Shown piece after piece: positions 16,367-24,571 of a DNA stretch of 64,000 nt. The translations under genes were made by a program, and so were the position numbers. The stretch's first letter is position 1; every line of letters starts with the position of its first letter. Source of the stretch: Ignavibacteriales bacterium (GTDB lineage Bacteria > Bacteroidota > Ignavibacteria > Ignavibacteriales > SURF-24); assembly GCA_026390815.1 (NCBI GenBank), contig JAPLFH010000007.1:62001-126000 (forward strand), written 5' to 3'. The notes under the pieces are model-generated. The model had not been told where the DNA came from. It saw nothing but the letters and a program-made list of their open reading frames with translations, and ran no database searches.

Positions 16367-19300
16367 TTATATTTCTTCTATCAGGTTTGTTGGCAGCACA
16401 ATCACCTCACGGAAAGAATTTTAAATTAGATTGTGGTACCTGCCACAACTCTGAAAACTGGAAAATTACATTAGGTAAGCTGAAGTTCGATCATAGTAAG
16501 ACAAAATTTTCCCTAATTGGACAGCATAATTCCATAGCTTGTAAGGCATGCCATTCAACTTTGATTTTTTCTGAAGCAAAAACTGAGTGTGTTAGTTGCC
16601 ATAAAGACATGCATTCTAATACAGTTGGTAATGATTGCGCAAAATGTCACGAACCAACTTCCTGGCTTGTCCGGAATATTAATGAATTGCATCAGCTTGG
16701 TAGATTTCCTTTAGTTGGCAAACATATATCTGCCAGGTGCGAACAATGCCATATCCAAATTAATGAATTAAAATTTCCGCAGATGGGGACACGATGTTTT
16801 GATTGTCATTCATCTGATTATTATTCGGCTAAATCACCAAATCACGTTGATGGAAATTTTTCTCGCGAATGCCAGGATTGTCATCAACTTTCGGATGTTC
16901 AGTGGAACGTATCGCAATTTGCACATAATTTTTTCCCTCTGGTTGGTGGACACAATGTTAAAACATGTTTTTCGTGTCATCAGCAAAATAAATTTACAGG
17001 GTTATCTAAGGAGTGTATTACTTGCCATCGTTCTAATTTTGAAGCAGCTAAAAATCCGGACCATATTGCTAATAATATTCCCATAAAATGTGAAAACTGC
17101 CATAGTATTAATGCCTGGCAGCCAGCAAGTTTCAATCATGCACTTACAACATTTCCGCTAACCGGTGCGCACATTAATACACAATGTACTCAGTGCCATA
17201 TTAGTGGTTATGGTAAGATTTCAACTGATTGTTACAGTTGCCATAAACCAGATTATGATAATTCGAAAAACCCTGCACATAAAACTGCTGGATTTTCAAC
17301 TACTTGTAATTCCTGCCACACTACAAATGGTTGGAGTCCGGCAACTTTCGATCATAATTTGACAAAGTTTCCTTTAACAGGAGCTCACATTGCAACACAA
17401 TGTGCTTCGTGTCATAAAGATGGTTACTCAAATATGTCAACTGATTGCTATAGTTGTCATAAATCTTCTTATGATAATTCAACTAATCCAAATCATATTG
17501 CAGCAGGATTTCCAACAGATTGCCAGCCATGCCACAGCACAACAGCGTGGAAGCCAGCAACATTCGATCACGATGCTAAAAATTTCCCAATTTACTCAGG
17601 CAAGCATAATGGAAAATGGAATTTATGTTCAGACTGCCATACGAATAACGCCAACTATGCAGTATTCAGCTGCGTAACGTGCCACGAACATAACCAGACA
17701 GATATGAACAGCAAGCACCAGGGAATACAGGGCTATGTCTATACAAGTGATGCGTGCTTGAGTTGTCATCCAAAGGGCAGTTCAGAAGGAAGCTTTAATC
17801 ATTCAACATCAATATTCCCATTAACCGGAGCACATACCACAGTAAACTGTTCAAGCTGCCACACGAATGGGTATGCAGGTACACCAACAAATTGTGTAAG
17901 CTGTCATCAGACAAAATACAACAGCACAACAAATCCGAATCATACAACACTGGGAATATCAACAGATTGTATAACCTGCCATACAACAAGCGAGGGATGG
18001 AAGCCAGCACAGTTCCCAACACACAGTACTTATTTTGCATTTACAGGAGCGCACACAACAATATCGAATGACTGCGCAAAGTGTCATAATGGAAATTATA
18101 CAAATACATCAAAGACTTGTGTAGGATGTCATCAGACAAAATACAATAGCACAACAAATCCAAATCATAGCGCACTTGGAATATCAACAGATTGTATAAC
18201 CTGCCATACAACAAGTGCAGGATGGAAGCCGGCACAGTTTCCGATCCACAATACAATATTTGCATTGGTAGGGGCTCACGCAACAATATCGAATGATTGT
18301 GCAAAGTGTCATAATGGAAATTATAGCAATACACCGAAGACTTGTGTAGAATGCCATCAAACGAATTATAATAATACAACAAATCCAAACCACGTAGCAG
18401 CAGGATTTCCGACAGATTGCCAGCCATGCCATAGCACAACAGCATGGAAGCCAGCAACATTCGATCACGATGCTAAGAATTTTCCAATATACTCAGGCAA
18501 GCATAATGGAAAATGGAATTTATGTTCAGACTGCCATACGAATAACACAAACTATGCAGTGTTCAGCTGCGTAACGTGCCACGAACATAACCAGGCAGAT
18601 ATGAATAGCAAGCACCAGGGAATACAGGGATATGTCTATTCCAGTGATGCGTGCTTCAGTTGTCATCCAAAAGGAAGTTCAGAAGGAAGCTTTAATCATT
18701 CAACATCCATATTCCCATTAACCGGAGCACATACAACAGTAACCTGTTCAAGCTGCCACACAAACGGATATGCCGGTACACCAACAAATTGTGTAAGCTG
18801 CCATCAGACAAAATACAATAGTACAACAAATCCCAATCATAGCACACTTGGAATATCAACGGATTGTATAACCTGCCATACAACAAGCGCGGGATGGAAG
18901 CCGGCACAGTTTCCAATCCACAATACAATATTTGCATTGGTAGGAGCACACGCAACAATATCAAATGACTGTGCAAAATGCCATAATGGAAATTACACAA
19001 ATACATCAAAGACTTGTGTAGGATGTCATCAGACAAAATACAATAGCACAACAAATCCAAATCATAGCGCACTTGGAATATCAACAGATTGTATAACCTG
19101 CCATACAACAAGCGCAGGATGGAAGCCGGCACAGTTTCCAATCCACAATACAATATTTGCATTGGTAGGAGCTCACGCAACAATATCAAATGACTGTGCA
19201 AAATGCCATAATGGAAATTATAGCAACACACCGAAGACTTGTGTAGGATGCCATCAAACAAATTATAATAATACAACAAATCCAAACCACGCAGCGGCAG

Positions 19301-19611
19301 GATTTCCAACAGATTGCCAACCGTGCCATAGTACAATAGCGTGGAAGCCAGCAACATTCAATCATGATGGGCAATTTTTCCCCATATACTCCGGAAACCA
19401 TAATGGAAAATGGAATTTATGTGTAGACTGCCATACCAATAATACTAATTTTGCTGTCTTTTCTTGTATAACTTGTCACGAGCATAATAAAACAACTACG
19501 GATAATAATCACCGAGAAGTAAGTGGGTATTCATATGTAAGCTCCGAATGTTATCGCTGTCATCCAAGGGGTTCATCTGGCGGAGCTAGAAAATCTATTG
19601 AGTTAAAGTAA
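16345..19611 (+). CDS. Giant 43-haem c-type cytochrome with internal tandem repeats
   Basis: 1088 residues: signal peptide MFRLSFIIIFLLSGLLAAQ, then 43 CxxCH motifs by direct count. The N-terminal third (about 12 haems) is diverse. From about residue 390 the protein is built from near-identical repeats: two full 299-residue units of 12 haems each plus a diverged partial third. Each unit contains two 75-residue, three-haem sub-repeats (CITCH, CAKCH, then CVGCH or CVECH). GAH and NPNH/FDH histidines recur and probably give bis-His ligation. Expected to be a wire-like periplasmic or extracellular cytochrome. The ATG lies inside the end of the 20-haem gene; the barrel gene follows 2 bases after the stop. 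Confidence 0.92.
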   Translation: MFRLSFIIIFLLSGLLAAQSPHGKNFKLDCGTCHNSENWKITLGKLKFDHSKTKFSLIGQHNSIACKACHSTLIFSEAKTECVSCHKDMHSNTVGNDCAKCHEPTSWLVRNINELHQLGRFPLVGKHISARCEQCHIQINELKFPQMGTRCFDCHSSDYYSAKSPNHVDGNFSRECQDCHQLSDVQWNVSQFAHNFFPLVGGHNVKTCFSCHQQNKFTGLSKECITCHRSNFEAAKNPDHIANNIPIKCENCHSINAWQPASFNHALTTFPLTGAHINTQCTQCHISGYGKISTDCYSCHKPDYDNSKNPAHKTAGFSTTCNSCHTTNGWSPATFDHNLTKFPLTGAHIATQCASCHKDGYSNMSTDCYSCHKSSYDNSTNPNHIAAGFPTDCQPCHSTTAWKPATFDHDAKNFPIYSGKHNGKWNLCSDCHTNNANYAVFSCVTCHEHNQTDMNSKHQGIQGYVYTSDACLSCHPKGSSEGSFNHSTSIFPLTGAHTTVNCSSCHTNGYAGTPTNCVSCHQTKYNSTTNPNHTTLGISTDCITCHTTSEGWKPAQFPTHSTYFAFTGAHTTISNDCAKCHNGNYTNTSKTCVGCHQTKYNSTTNPNHSALGISTDCITCHTTSAGWKPAQFPIHNTIFALVGAHATISNDCAKCHNGNYSNTPKTCVECHQTNYNNTTNPNHVAAGFPTDCQPCHSTTAWKPATFDHDAKNFPIYSGKHNGKWNLCSDCHTNNTNYAVFSCVTCHEHNQADMNSKHQGIQGYVYSSDACFSCHPKGSSEGSFNHSTSIFPLTGAHTTVTCSSCHTNGYAGTPTNCVSCHQTKYNSTTNPNHSTLGISTDCITCHTTSAGWKPAQFPIHNTIFALVGAHATISNDCAKCHNGNYTNTSKTCVGCHQTKYNSTTNPNHSALGISTDCITCHTTSAGWKPAQFPIHNTIFALVGAHATISNDCAKCHNGNYSNTPKTCVGCHQTNYNNTTNPNHAAAGFPTDCQPCHSTIAWKPATFNHDGQFFPIYSGNHNGKWNLCVDCHTNNTNFAVFSCITCHEHNKTTTDNNHREVSGYSYVSSECYRCHPRGSSGGARKSIELK
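17521..19314 (+). repeat. Two tandem 897-bp in-frame units inside the cytochrome gene
   Basis: Unit 1 is 17521-18417 and unit 2 is 18418-19314, measured from the TGC of the CQPCH codons (17521, 18418, 19315), exactly 897 bases apart each time. The two units are nearly identical at DNA level, including silent positions, which points to recent duplication or gene conversion. A third, truncated and diverged copy starts at 19315 and fades by about 19500. Each unit adds 12 haems. Confidence 0.93.
17968..18417 (+). repeat. 225-bp three-haem sub-repeats (shown for unit 1)
   Basis: Within each 897-bp unit, a 225-base (75-residue) block beginning at the CITCH codons occurs twice (17968 and 18193 in unit 1; recurring in unit 2 at +897). 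Each block encodes three CxxCH motifs with conserved spacers GWKPAQFP, GAH-TISNDCAKCHNGNY and TTNPNH. Confidence 0.88.
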
Positions 19612-19612
19612 A

Positions 19613-21238
19613 ATGAAATTTATTCTATTAAATATTTTAATCATTCTCTTTATTCATTCTATCTTAAACTCCAGGACAGAAAATATGAATGAATATTTTG
19701 GTAAGATTACTTATCAATCCTCTCAATATTCTTATTTGAGTTTTAAAAATACTGATGGGTTGAATTCCGGTGATACGTTGTATACAATATCTAACAATAC
19801 ATCTAAACCTATTTTAATAATTAAATTTGTGTCCAGCAGGTCGTGTGCAGTAGTTATTTTAGCTGGGGCAAAACTTAAAGTAGGTGAGGAAGTTACTTTA
19901 TTCAAAATCGGTCCAGTAGAAATTCCTTTACAGGTAACGGAATTAAAGAAATCCAAAGATTCTATTGAAACTGCTCCCGTACTTATAGTTGAAAATAAAC
20001 CTGAAAATAAAATTTCAAAACAACAGATTTCAAGTTCTTTCCGAGGTAGATTTTCGGTTCAATCTTATGGTAGCTTGTCAAACATTTCATCCTATGTAAA
20101 TGATCAGGGTTGGCGCTACACTTTTTCAACTGATGCAGAAAACATTAACGGTTCAGGTTTTTCCTTAACAAGCTATTTGAATTTTTCCTATCGTACAATT
20201 GAATGGAATAGGATTAAAGATGATATTTGGAATAATATACGTGTATATGATCTTGCTGTAAAATATAATTTTGATAAATCGATGTTTGCTTTATTTGGCA
20301 GAAATATTAATCAGAAAATAAGCAGCCTGGGTTCAATCGATGGAGTCCAGTTTCAAAAAAGTTTTAGCGGCATTTATACTGGGATTGCAGTAGGATCCAG
20401 GCCAGATTATAGCAATTTTGGATTCGATTCAAAACTTTTTGAAGTTGGTGCATATGTTGGTTATTTGGATACTTTAAATAGTGGAATTATGGAAAATACA
20501 TTTGCTGTCTTTGAGCAAACGAACAATTTTAAAACAGATAGACGTTTTTTATATTTTCAGCATAACAGCAATATTTTTACTGATTTTAATTTCTTTTTCT
20601 CTTCTGAAGTTGACCTTTACAAAAAGGAAAATGGTGAAAACAAATCCACATTATCCTTAACAAGCATTTACTTAAATTCCAGGTATTCACCATACAGATG
20701 GTTATCTATTTCATTTTCGTATGATGCCAGAAAGAATGTTATTTACTACGAGACGTATAAAAACCTTGCCACTACTTTATTTGATAATGAAACCAGGCAG
20801 GGATTCAGGTTGGGACTAAGTTTACGTCCAATTAATAACATTTATATCAGTCTAAATGCTGGGTATAGATTTCAAAAGAATGACGTTACTCCATCCAGAA
20901 ACTTTGGAGGAAATATTACTTATTCTTATATCCCAATTATAGAATCTTCAATTTCACTTTCAGCTACGAGTCTTATAAGCAGTTATTTGGATGGAATAAA
21001 CTATGGAATTATGATTTACAAAGATTTATTCTCCGGGATAATTTCTGTTTCTGGTGGATATAGTAAAGTAGTTTATAAATATCGGATCGGCGATTTCAAA
21101 CTGAGTCAGGATATTTTATCAATAGATATTTCTACCAGAATTATAAAAAGTATTTATCTTAATTTTAGTTTTGAAAGTACTTTAGAAAAGAAAAATACTT
21201 CAAATAGAATCGTGGCTGATTTAACATATAGATTTTAA
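19613..21238 (+). CDS. Outer-membrane beta-barrel of the cytochrome cluster
   Basis: 541 residues. N-terminal signal sequence (about residues 1-20), then a small SH3-like beta domain (about 45-115: LNSGDTLYTISNN, KPILIIKFVSSRSCAVV, LKVGEEVTLF), a Lys/Glu linker, and from about residue 150 a long run of amphipathic strands ending in TYRF, the aromatic end expected of outer-membrane barrels. It starts 2 bases after the 43-haem cytochrome, so it is co-translated. By position it could act as the porin of a porin-cytochrome conduit, like MtrB in Shewanella, but I see no sequence similarity to MtrB and it has no haem motif. The porin role is inference. Confidence 0.75.
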   Translation: MKFILLNILIILFIHSILNSRTENMNEYFGKITYQSSQYSYLSFKNTDGLNSGDTLYTISNNTSKPILIIKFVSSRSCAVVILAGAKLKVGEEVTLFKIGPVEIPLQVTELKKSKDSIETAPVLIVENKPENKISKQQISSSFRGRFSVQSYGSLSNISSYVNDQGWRYTFSTDAENINGSGFSLTSYLNFSYRTIEWNRIKDDIWNNIRVYDLAVKYNFDKSMFALFGRNINQKISSLGSIDGVQFQKSFSGIYTGIAVGSRPDYSNFGFDSKLFEVGAYVGYLDTLNSGIMENTFAVFEQTNNFKTDRRFLYFQHNSNIFTDFNFFFSSEVDLYKKENGENKSTLSLTSIYLNSRYSPYRWLSISFSYDARKNVIYYETYKNLATTLFDNETRQGFRLGLSLRPINNIYISLNAGYRFQKNDVTPSRNFGGNITYSYIPIIESSISLSATSLISSYLDGINYGIMIYKDLFSGIISVSGGYSKVVYKYRIGDFKLSQDILSIDISTRIIKSIYLNFSFESTLEKKNTSNRIVADLTYRF

Positions 21239-21329
21239 GTTTTAATTATTGAATTCACCTTCCACAAGTTTTAACCGCTTTTCTCTAAAATGAATTATGG
21301 CTATATTTACAAGCAAAATTTAAGTTTTT

Positions 21330-22376
21330 ATGTTTGAATATGTCGGTGCTATTCATGTTCATTCCACCTATTCTGACGGGTCTGGAGAAATTAAAGATAT
21401 TGGTTTTACAGCAAGCGAAGCAGGGCTGGATTACACTATTATAACAGATCATAACACTTTAAGAGGATTAAAGGAAGGTTATGAAGGTTGGTACGGAAAA
21501 ACTTTAGTTCTTATTGGGTGTGAGTTAAACGATAAAGAAAATAAAAATCACTATCTTGCATTAGGAATTGAAGATACAATTTCAACAAGAAATCCTGCAG
21601 CAGAAATTGTTGCTAAAGTAAAACAAAATGGTGGTATTGGATTTATAGCCCACCCGCATGAAAAACGCTCTTCGATGAAGGAGCATCCACCTTATCCGTG
21701 GATCGATTGGCATGTTACTGGTTTTAATGGATTGGAAATCTGGAATCATATGTCTGAATGGATGGAACGATTGACGGAAGAAAATAAATATCAATCGTTT
21801 GTGCATCCATTAAGAACAATTGAAGCGCCACCTAAAGAAACACTTGAATTGTGGGATAAACTTAATTTGGAACGTAAAGTAGTTGGAATTGGAGGCGTAG
21901 ATGCCCATGCACATAAAGTTAATTTACTGGGATTTTTTGAAGTAGAAGTTTTTCCATATAAAGTATTGTTCAAATCCATAAGAACACATATTTTAACGAA
22001 TGAAAAAATTGAAGTTGGTTATAATCCAGCGGCTGTGGCTAAAGCAAAAAAAATAATTTATTCCTCACTGGAAACGGGAAGATGTTTTGTTTCTAACTAT
22101 TACACCGCTGATGCTTCAGGTTTCAGGTTCTTTGCGGAAGATGGACATAAAATTTACCAGATGGGTGATAATCTAAATTATTCTCCCAAATTGAAACTAA
22201 GAGTTCTATTACCAAATCTTAGTGGAAATATCAGGTTGATTCGGAATGGAAAACAATATGATTCAGTTGAAAGTTTTGAAGCAGAATTTAGAATTGGTGA
22301 AGCTGGTTCTTATAGAGTGGAAGTGTTCCTTGATAATAGGGCTTGGATATTTTCCAACCATATAAGAATAGATTGA
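21330..22376 (+). CDS. PHP-domain metal-dependent phosphoesterase
   Basis: 348-residue cytosolic protein with an N-terminal PHP domain: His9 and His11 in HVHSTYSDGSGE, Asp16, Asp40-His41 in TDHNTL, a later HPHEKRS segment, and DAHAHK near residue 193. These are the expected metal ligands. It resembles CehA/McbA-type hydrolases. The last 90 residues form an Ig-like beta region (for example GNIRLIRNGKQYD). Substrate unknown; PHP proteins hydrolyse phosphoesters or nucleotides. It starts 91 bases after the barrel gene and may be outside that operon. Confidence 0.82.
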   Translation: MFEYVGAIHVHSTYSDGSGEIKDIGFTASEAGLDYTIITDHNTLRGLKEGYEGWYGKTLVLIGCELNDKENKNHYLALGIEDTISTRNPAAEIVAKVKQNGGIGFIAHPHEKRSSMKEHPPYPWIDWHVTGFNGLEIWNHMSEWMERLTEENKYQSFVHPLRTIEAPPKETLELWDKLNLERKVVGIGGVDAHAHKVNLLGFFEVEVFPYKVLFKSIRTHILTNEKIEVGYNPAAVAKAKKIIYSSLETGRCFVSNYYTADASGFRFFAEDGHKIYQMGDNLNYSPKLKLRVLLPNLSGNIRLIRNGKQYDSVESFEAEFRIGEAGSYRVEVFLDNRAWIFSNHIRID

Positions 22377-22446
22377 TTTCCAAATGGAGATTTTAGATTT
22401 AATGATTGGAAAAATTCAATCTGAATTAGGTGTTCTAAAATTATTT

Positions 22447-22520
22447 GCGCCCATAGCTCAACTGGATAGAGCGTTGGATTCCGGTTCCAAAGGCTGGGGG
22501 TTCGATTCCTCCTGGGCGTA
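22447..22520 (+). tRNA. tRNA-Arg (anticodon CCG)
   Basis: Cloverleaf folds by eye: acceptor GCGCCCA with TGGGCGT (one G-U pair), D-arm GCTC...GAGC, anticodon stem TTGGA/TCCAA with loop TTCCGGT (anticodon CCG, reading CGG Arg codons), 5-base variable loop, T-arm GGGGG-TTCGATT-CCTCC, discriminator A at 22520. CCA is not encoded. 74 bases. Confidence 0.95.
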
Positions 22521-22650
22521 CTAAAAATAATCGGATTAGATTTGTCATCTGATAATACCGTCACTCAATTATTAAAATGATTGCGGACAATTAAGATGAC
22601 TATAGATTTTAATTAAACTTGTAAACATCAATTATTTGTTAGGAGTTATA

Positions 22651-23340
22651 GTGTTAACTAAAAAGAAAAAAATTAGTAAGAAAGAAATTAAAGAGGATAA
22701 ACTAGTTACTACATATTACAAAACTATACAGTTCGTTAATGATTATAAAAATCAGATTTATATGTATGGCGGAATTTTATTAGTGCTTGTGGCTGTTGTT
22801 TATTGGTATATAGATCATAGATCTTCCAATAATGATAAAGCCAGTACTGAATTAGCAAAAGTTTTAGAAAGCTATGAAAGAGGTGCTTACCAGGAAGCAA
22901 TTGATGGTAAACCTGCAAGCAAAAGTATTGGATTGAAGAAAATTGTTGATGAATATGGCAGTACTCAAACTGGAGAAGCAGCCAAAATATTTTTAGGGAA
23001 TGCTTATGCAGCACTTGGAAAAATGGAAGATGCTTATAAGTATTACAATGACTATAATGGAAGTAACGAAACTTTTAAAGCAACTGCGCTTTCTGGCAAA
23101 GCAAGTTATTATGAATTCAAAAAGGAATTTAGTAAAGCCGGAGATGCGTTTAATGAAGCAGGACATGTTTCTAAAGTTAACGCAATGAATGCTGAATATT
23201 TGCTAAAAGCAAGCATCAATTATATTGATGCAGGTGAAAAAGAAAAAGCCAGAGAACTTCTTAAACAAATTAAAGAAGATTATAAAACTTCCACGGCTGT
23301 TAGAGATGTTGACCGGTATTTAGTACAGGTTGAAGAATAA
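22651..23340 (+). CDS. Membrane-anchored TPR protein (YfgM-like)
   Basis: About 229 residues. The GTG at 22651 is chosen because AGGAG at 22641-22645 is 5 bases upstream; the in-frame TTG 15 bases earlier has no such site. A lysine-rich N-terminal tail is followed by one membrane helix (MYGGILLVLVAVVYWYI) and then TPR-like helices to the end (for example AKIFLGNAYAALGKMEDAYKYYNDY). This is the layout of YfgM/ancillary SecYEG-type proteins, which keep their TPR part in the periplasm. Function is inferred from layout only. It precedes the efp-accBC group but is separated by 154 bases with its own promoter. Confidence 0.75.
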   Translation: MLTKKKKISKKEIKEDKLVTTYYKTIQFVNDYKNQIYMYGGILLVLVAVVYWYIDHRSSNNDKASTELAKVLESYERGAYQEAIDGKPASKSIGLKKIVDEYGSTQTGEAAKIFLGNAYAALGKMEDAYKYYNDYNGSNETFKATALSGKASYYEFKKEFSKAGDAFNEAGHVSKVNAMNAEYLLKASINYIDAGEKEKARELLKQIKEDYKTSTAVRDVDRYLVQVEE

Positions 23341-23366
23341 AAAAAATAGGAATTTGTAACAATTCA

Positions 23367-23398
23367 AATTGAACTTCGGGTAAAGCTGGAGTTCAATT
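23367..23398. other. Perfect 9-bp inverted repeat upstream of efp
   Basis: AATTGAACT (23367-23375) and AGTTCAATT (23390-23398) form a perfect stem around a 14-base loop (tcgggtaaagctgg). No T run follows, so it is not a standard terminator; it may stabilise the 3' end of the TPR transcript or be a protein-binding site. Confidence 0.35.
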
Positions 23399-23435
23399 AT
23401 AACGGTTGTAAGATTTTTAATTAGCAAATCATTTA

Positions 23436-23465
23436 TTGACTTTTATACACATCTGTAACTATATT
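23436..23465 (+). promoter_or_regulatory. Putative promoter of efp-accB-accC
   Basis: TTGACT (23436-23441) and TATATT (23460-23465) separated by 18 bases, about 30 bases before the efp ATG. Good match to a sigma-70-type consensus; no experimental support. Confidence 0.5.
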
Positions 23466-23494
23466 TTTGCTGTTAATAAATAATAAAGGGAATT

Positions 23495-24058
23495 ATGCCA
23501 GATACATCAGATTTCAGAAATGGTTTAATCATTCGATACAAAAATGATTTATATTCAATCGTCGAGTTCCAGCACGTAAAGCCTGGAAAAGGTGGTGCAT
23601 TCGTTCGTACAACATTAAAAAATCTTAAATCCGGCAGAGTTTTAGAAAACACTTTCCGCGCCGGTGAATCTATTGAACCAATTAGAATAGAAAGAAGAAA
23701 ATATCAATATCTGTACAGAGAAGGAGAATTCTTAGTTTGTATGGATAACGAAACTTACGAACAGCTTTCAGTTACTTTAAATCTTTTTGGCGATGGAGTT
23801 AAGTTTCTTAAAGAAAGTGAGCAGGTTGAAATTCTGTTTAATGGTGAAGATATAATAAATGTTGAAATACCGATTTTCATTAATCTTAAGGTTGTAGAAA
23901 CAGAACCCGGATTTAGAGGTGATACAGCTACTAATGTTAATAAGCCTGCTAAGTTAGAAACCGGTGCATCAGTTTCTGTCCCGCTGTTTGTTAATGAAGG
24001 GGATTTACTTAAGATTGATACAAGAACCGGTTCTTATGTAGAACGGGTTAAAAATTAG
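23495..24058 (+). CDS. efp: Translation elongation factor P
   Basis: 187-residue factor that relieves ribosome stalling at polyproline. All three beta domains are present: KOW-like N-terminal domain with the tip loop KPGKGGAFVRT (Lys32 at the site modified in many bacteria), the central OB domain (YQYLYREGEFLVCMDNETYEQ), and the C-terminal OB domain with the signature GFRGDTATNVNKPAKLETGASVSVP. GGGA precedes the ATG. It is followed by accB 15 bases later, an arrangement common in many bacteria. Confidence 0.96.
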   Translation: MPDTSDFRNGLIIRYKNDLYSIVEFQHVKPGKGGAFVRTTLKNLKSGRVLENTFRAGESIEPIRIERRKYQYLYREGEFLVCMDNETYEQLSVTLNLFGDGVKFLKESEQVEILFNGEDIINVEIPIFINLKVVETEPGFRGDTATNVNKPAKLETGASVSVPLFVNEGDLLKIDTRTGSYVERVKN

Positions 24059-24073
24059 TTTAACAGGCGAACG

Positions 24074-24541
24074 ATGGATCTCGATTTAATAAAAAAACTA
24101 GTAAAGATTGTTGATACAAGTGGTGTGACTGAACTTGAAGTTCAGGAAGGCGAATTAAAAATTAAAATTGTAAAGAATTCGCAATCAAATGTTGTCTACT
24201 CTCAACCAGCTATTTCTTCTCCGCAACATTTGGCTGCAATTCCACAAATAAAAAGTGAACAGGAAATTAAAGCTCCTGTTGAAAAAGTACAAGCATCAAA
24301 TCTTTATGAAGTTCGTTCCCCAATTGTTGGTACGCTTTATCGTGCTCCTGCTCCAGACGCTGATCCTTATGTTCAGGTTGGAGATACAATTTCTAAAGGA
24401 ACTATCCTTTGCATTGTGGAAGCTATGAAACTTATGAATGAAATCGAATCTGAAGTTGATGGAAAGATTATGAAAATTCTTGTTGATAATGGAAAACCCG
24501 TCGAGTATAACCAACCGCTATTCTTAATTGAACGGAATTGA
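24074..24541 (+). CDS. accB: Biotin carboxyl carrier protein of acetyl-CoA carboxylase
   Basis: 155-residue carrier. An N-terminal helix-strand region (LIKKLVKIVDTSGVTELEV) is followed by a Pro/Ala-rich linker (about 45-75) and the biotinyl domain with VEAMKLMNEI, in which Lys119 is the biotinylation site; the domain also has the thumb-type insertion typical of AccB (YRAPAPDADPYVQVGD). It works with AccC, encoded immediately downstream, to carboxylate biotin in the first step of fatty acid synthesis. The carboxyltransferase genes accA/accD are not in the window. Confidence 0.95.
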   Translation: MDLDLIKKLVKIVDTSGVTELEVQEGELKIKIVKNSQSNVVYSQPAISSPQHLAAIPQIKSEQEIKAPVEKVQASNLYEVRSPIVGTLYRAPAPDADPYVQVGDTISKGTILCIVEAMKLMNEIESEVDGKIMKILVDNGKPVEYNQPLFLIERN

Positions 24542-24571
24542 GTTCTTTGCAAAGAAATTTTTGAGGTGAAA

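Noticed and set aside
18692-19357. 221-residue antisense reading frame over the cytochrome repeats (with shorter ones at 17795-18460)
   Set aside because: It exists because the plus strand is rich in ACA, CAT and AAT codons and repeats; its Leu/Cys/Tyr-rich translation has no protein character and no ribosome-binding site.
17521-19500. CRISPR-like array
   Set aside because: The repeats are long, in-frame and coding, with no short direct repeats separated by unique spacers.
23341-23494. Riboswitch upstream of efp
   Set aside because: Only a single 9-bp hairpin is present, with no conserved core of any riboswitch class I know.
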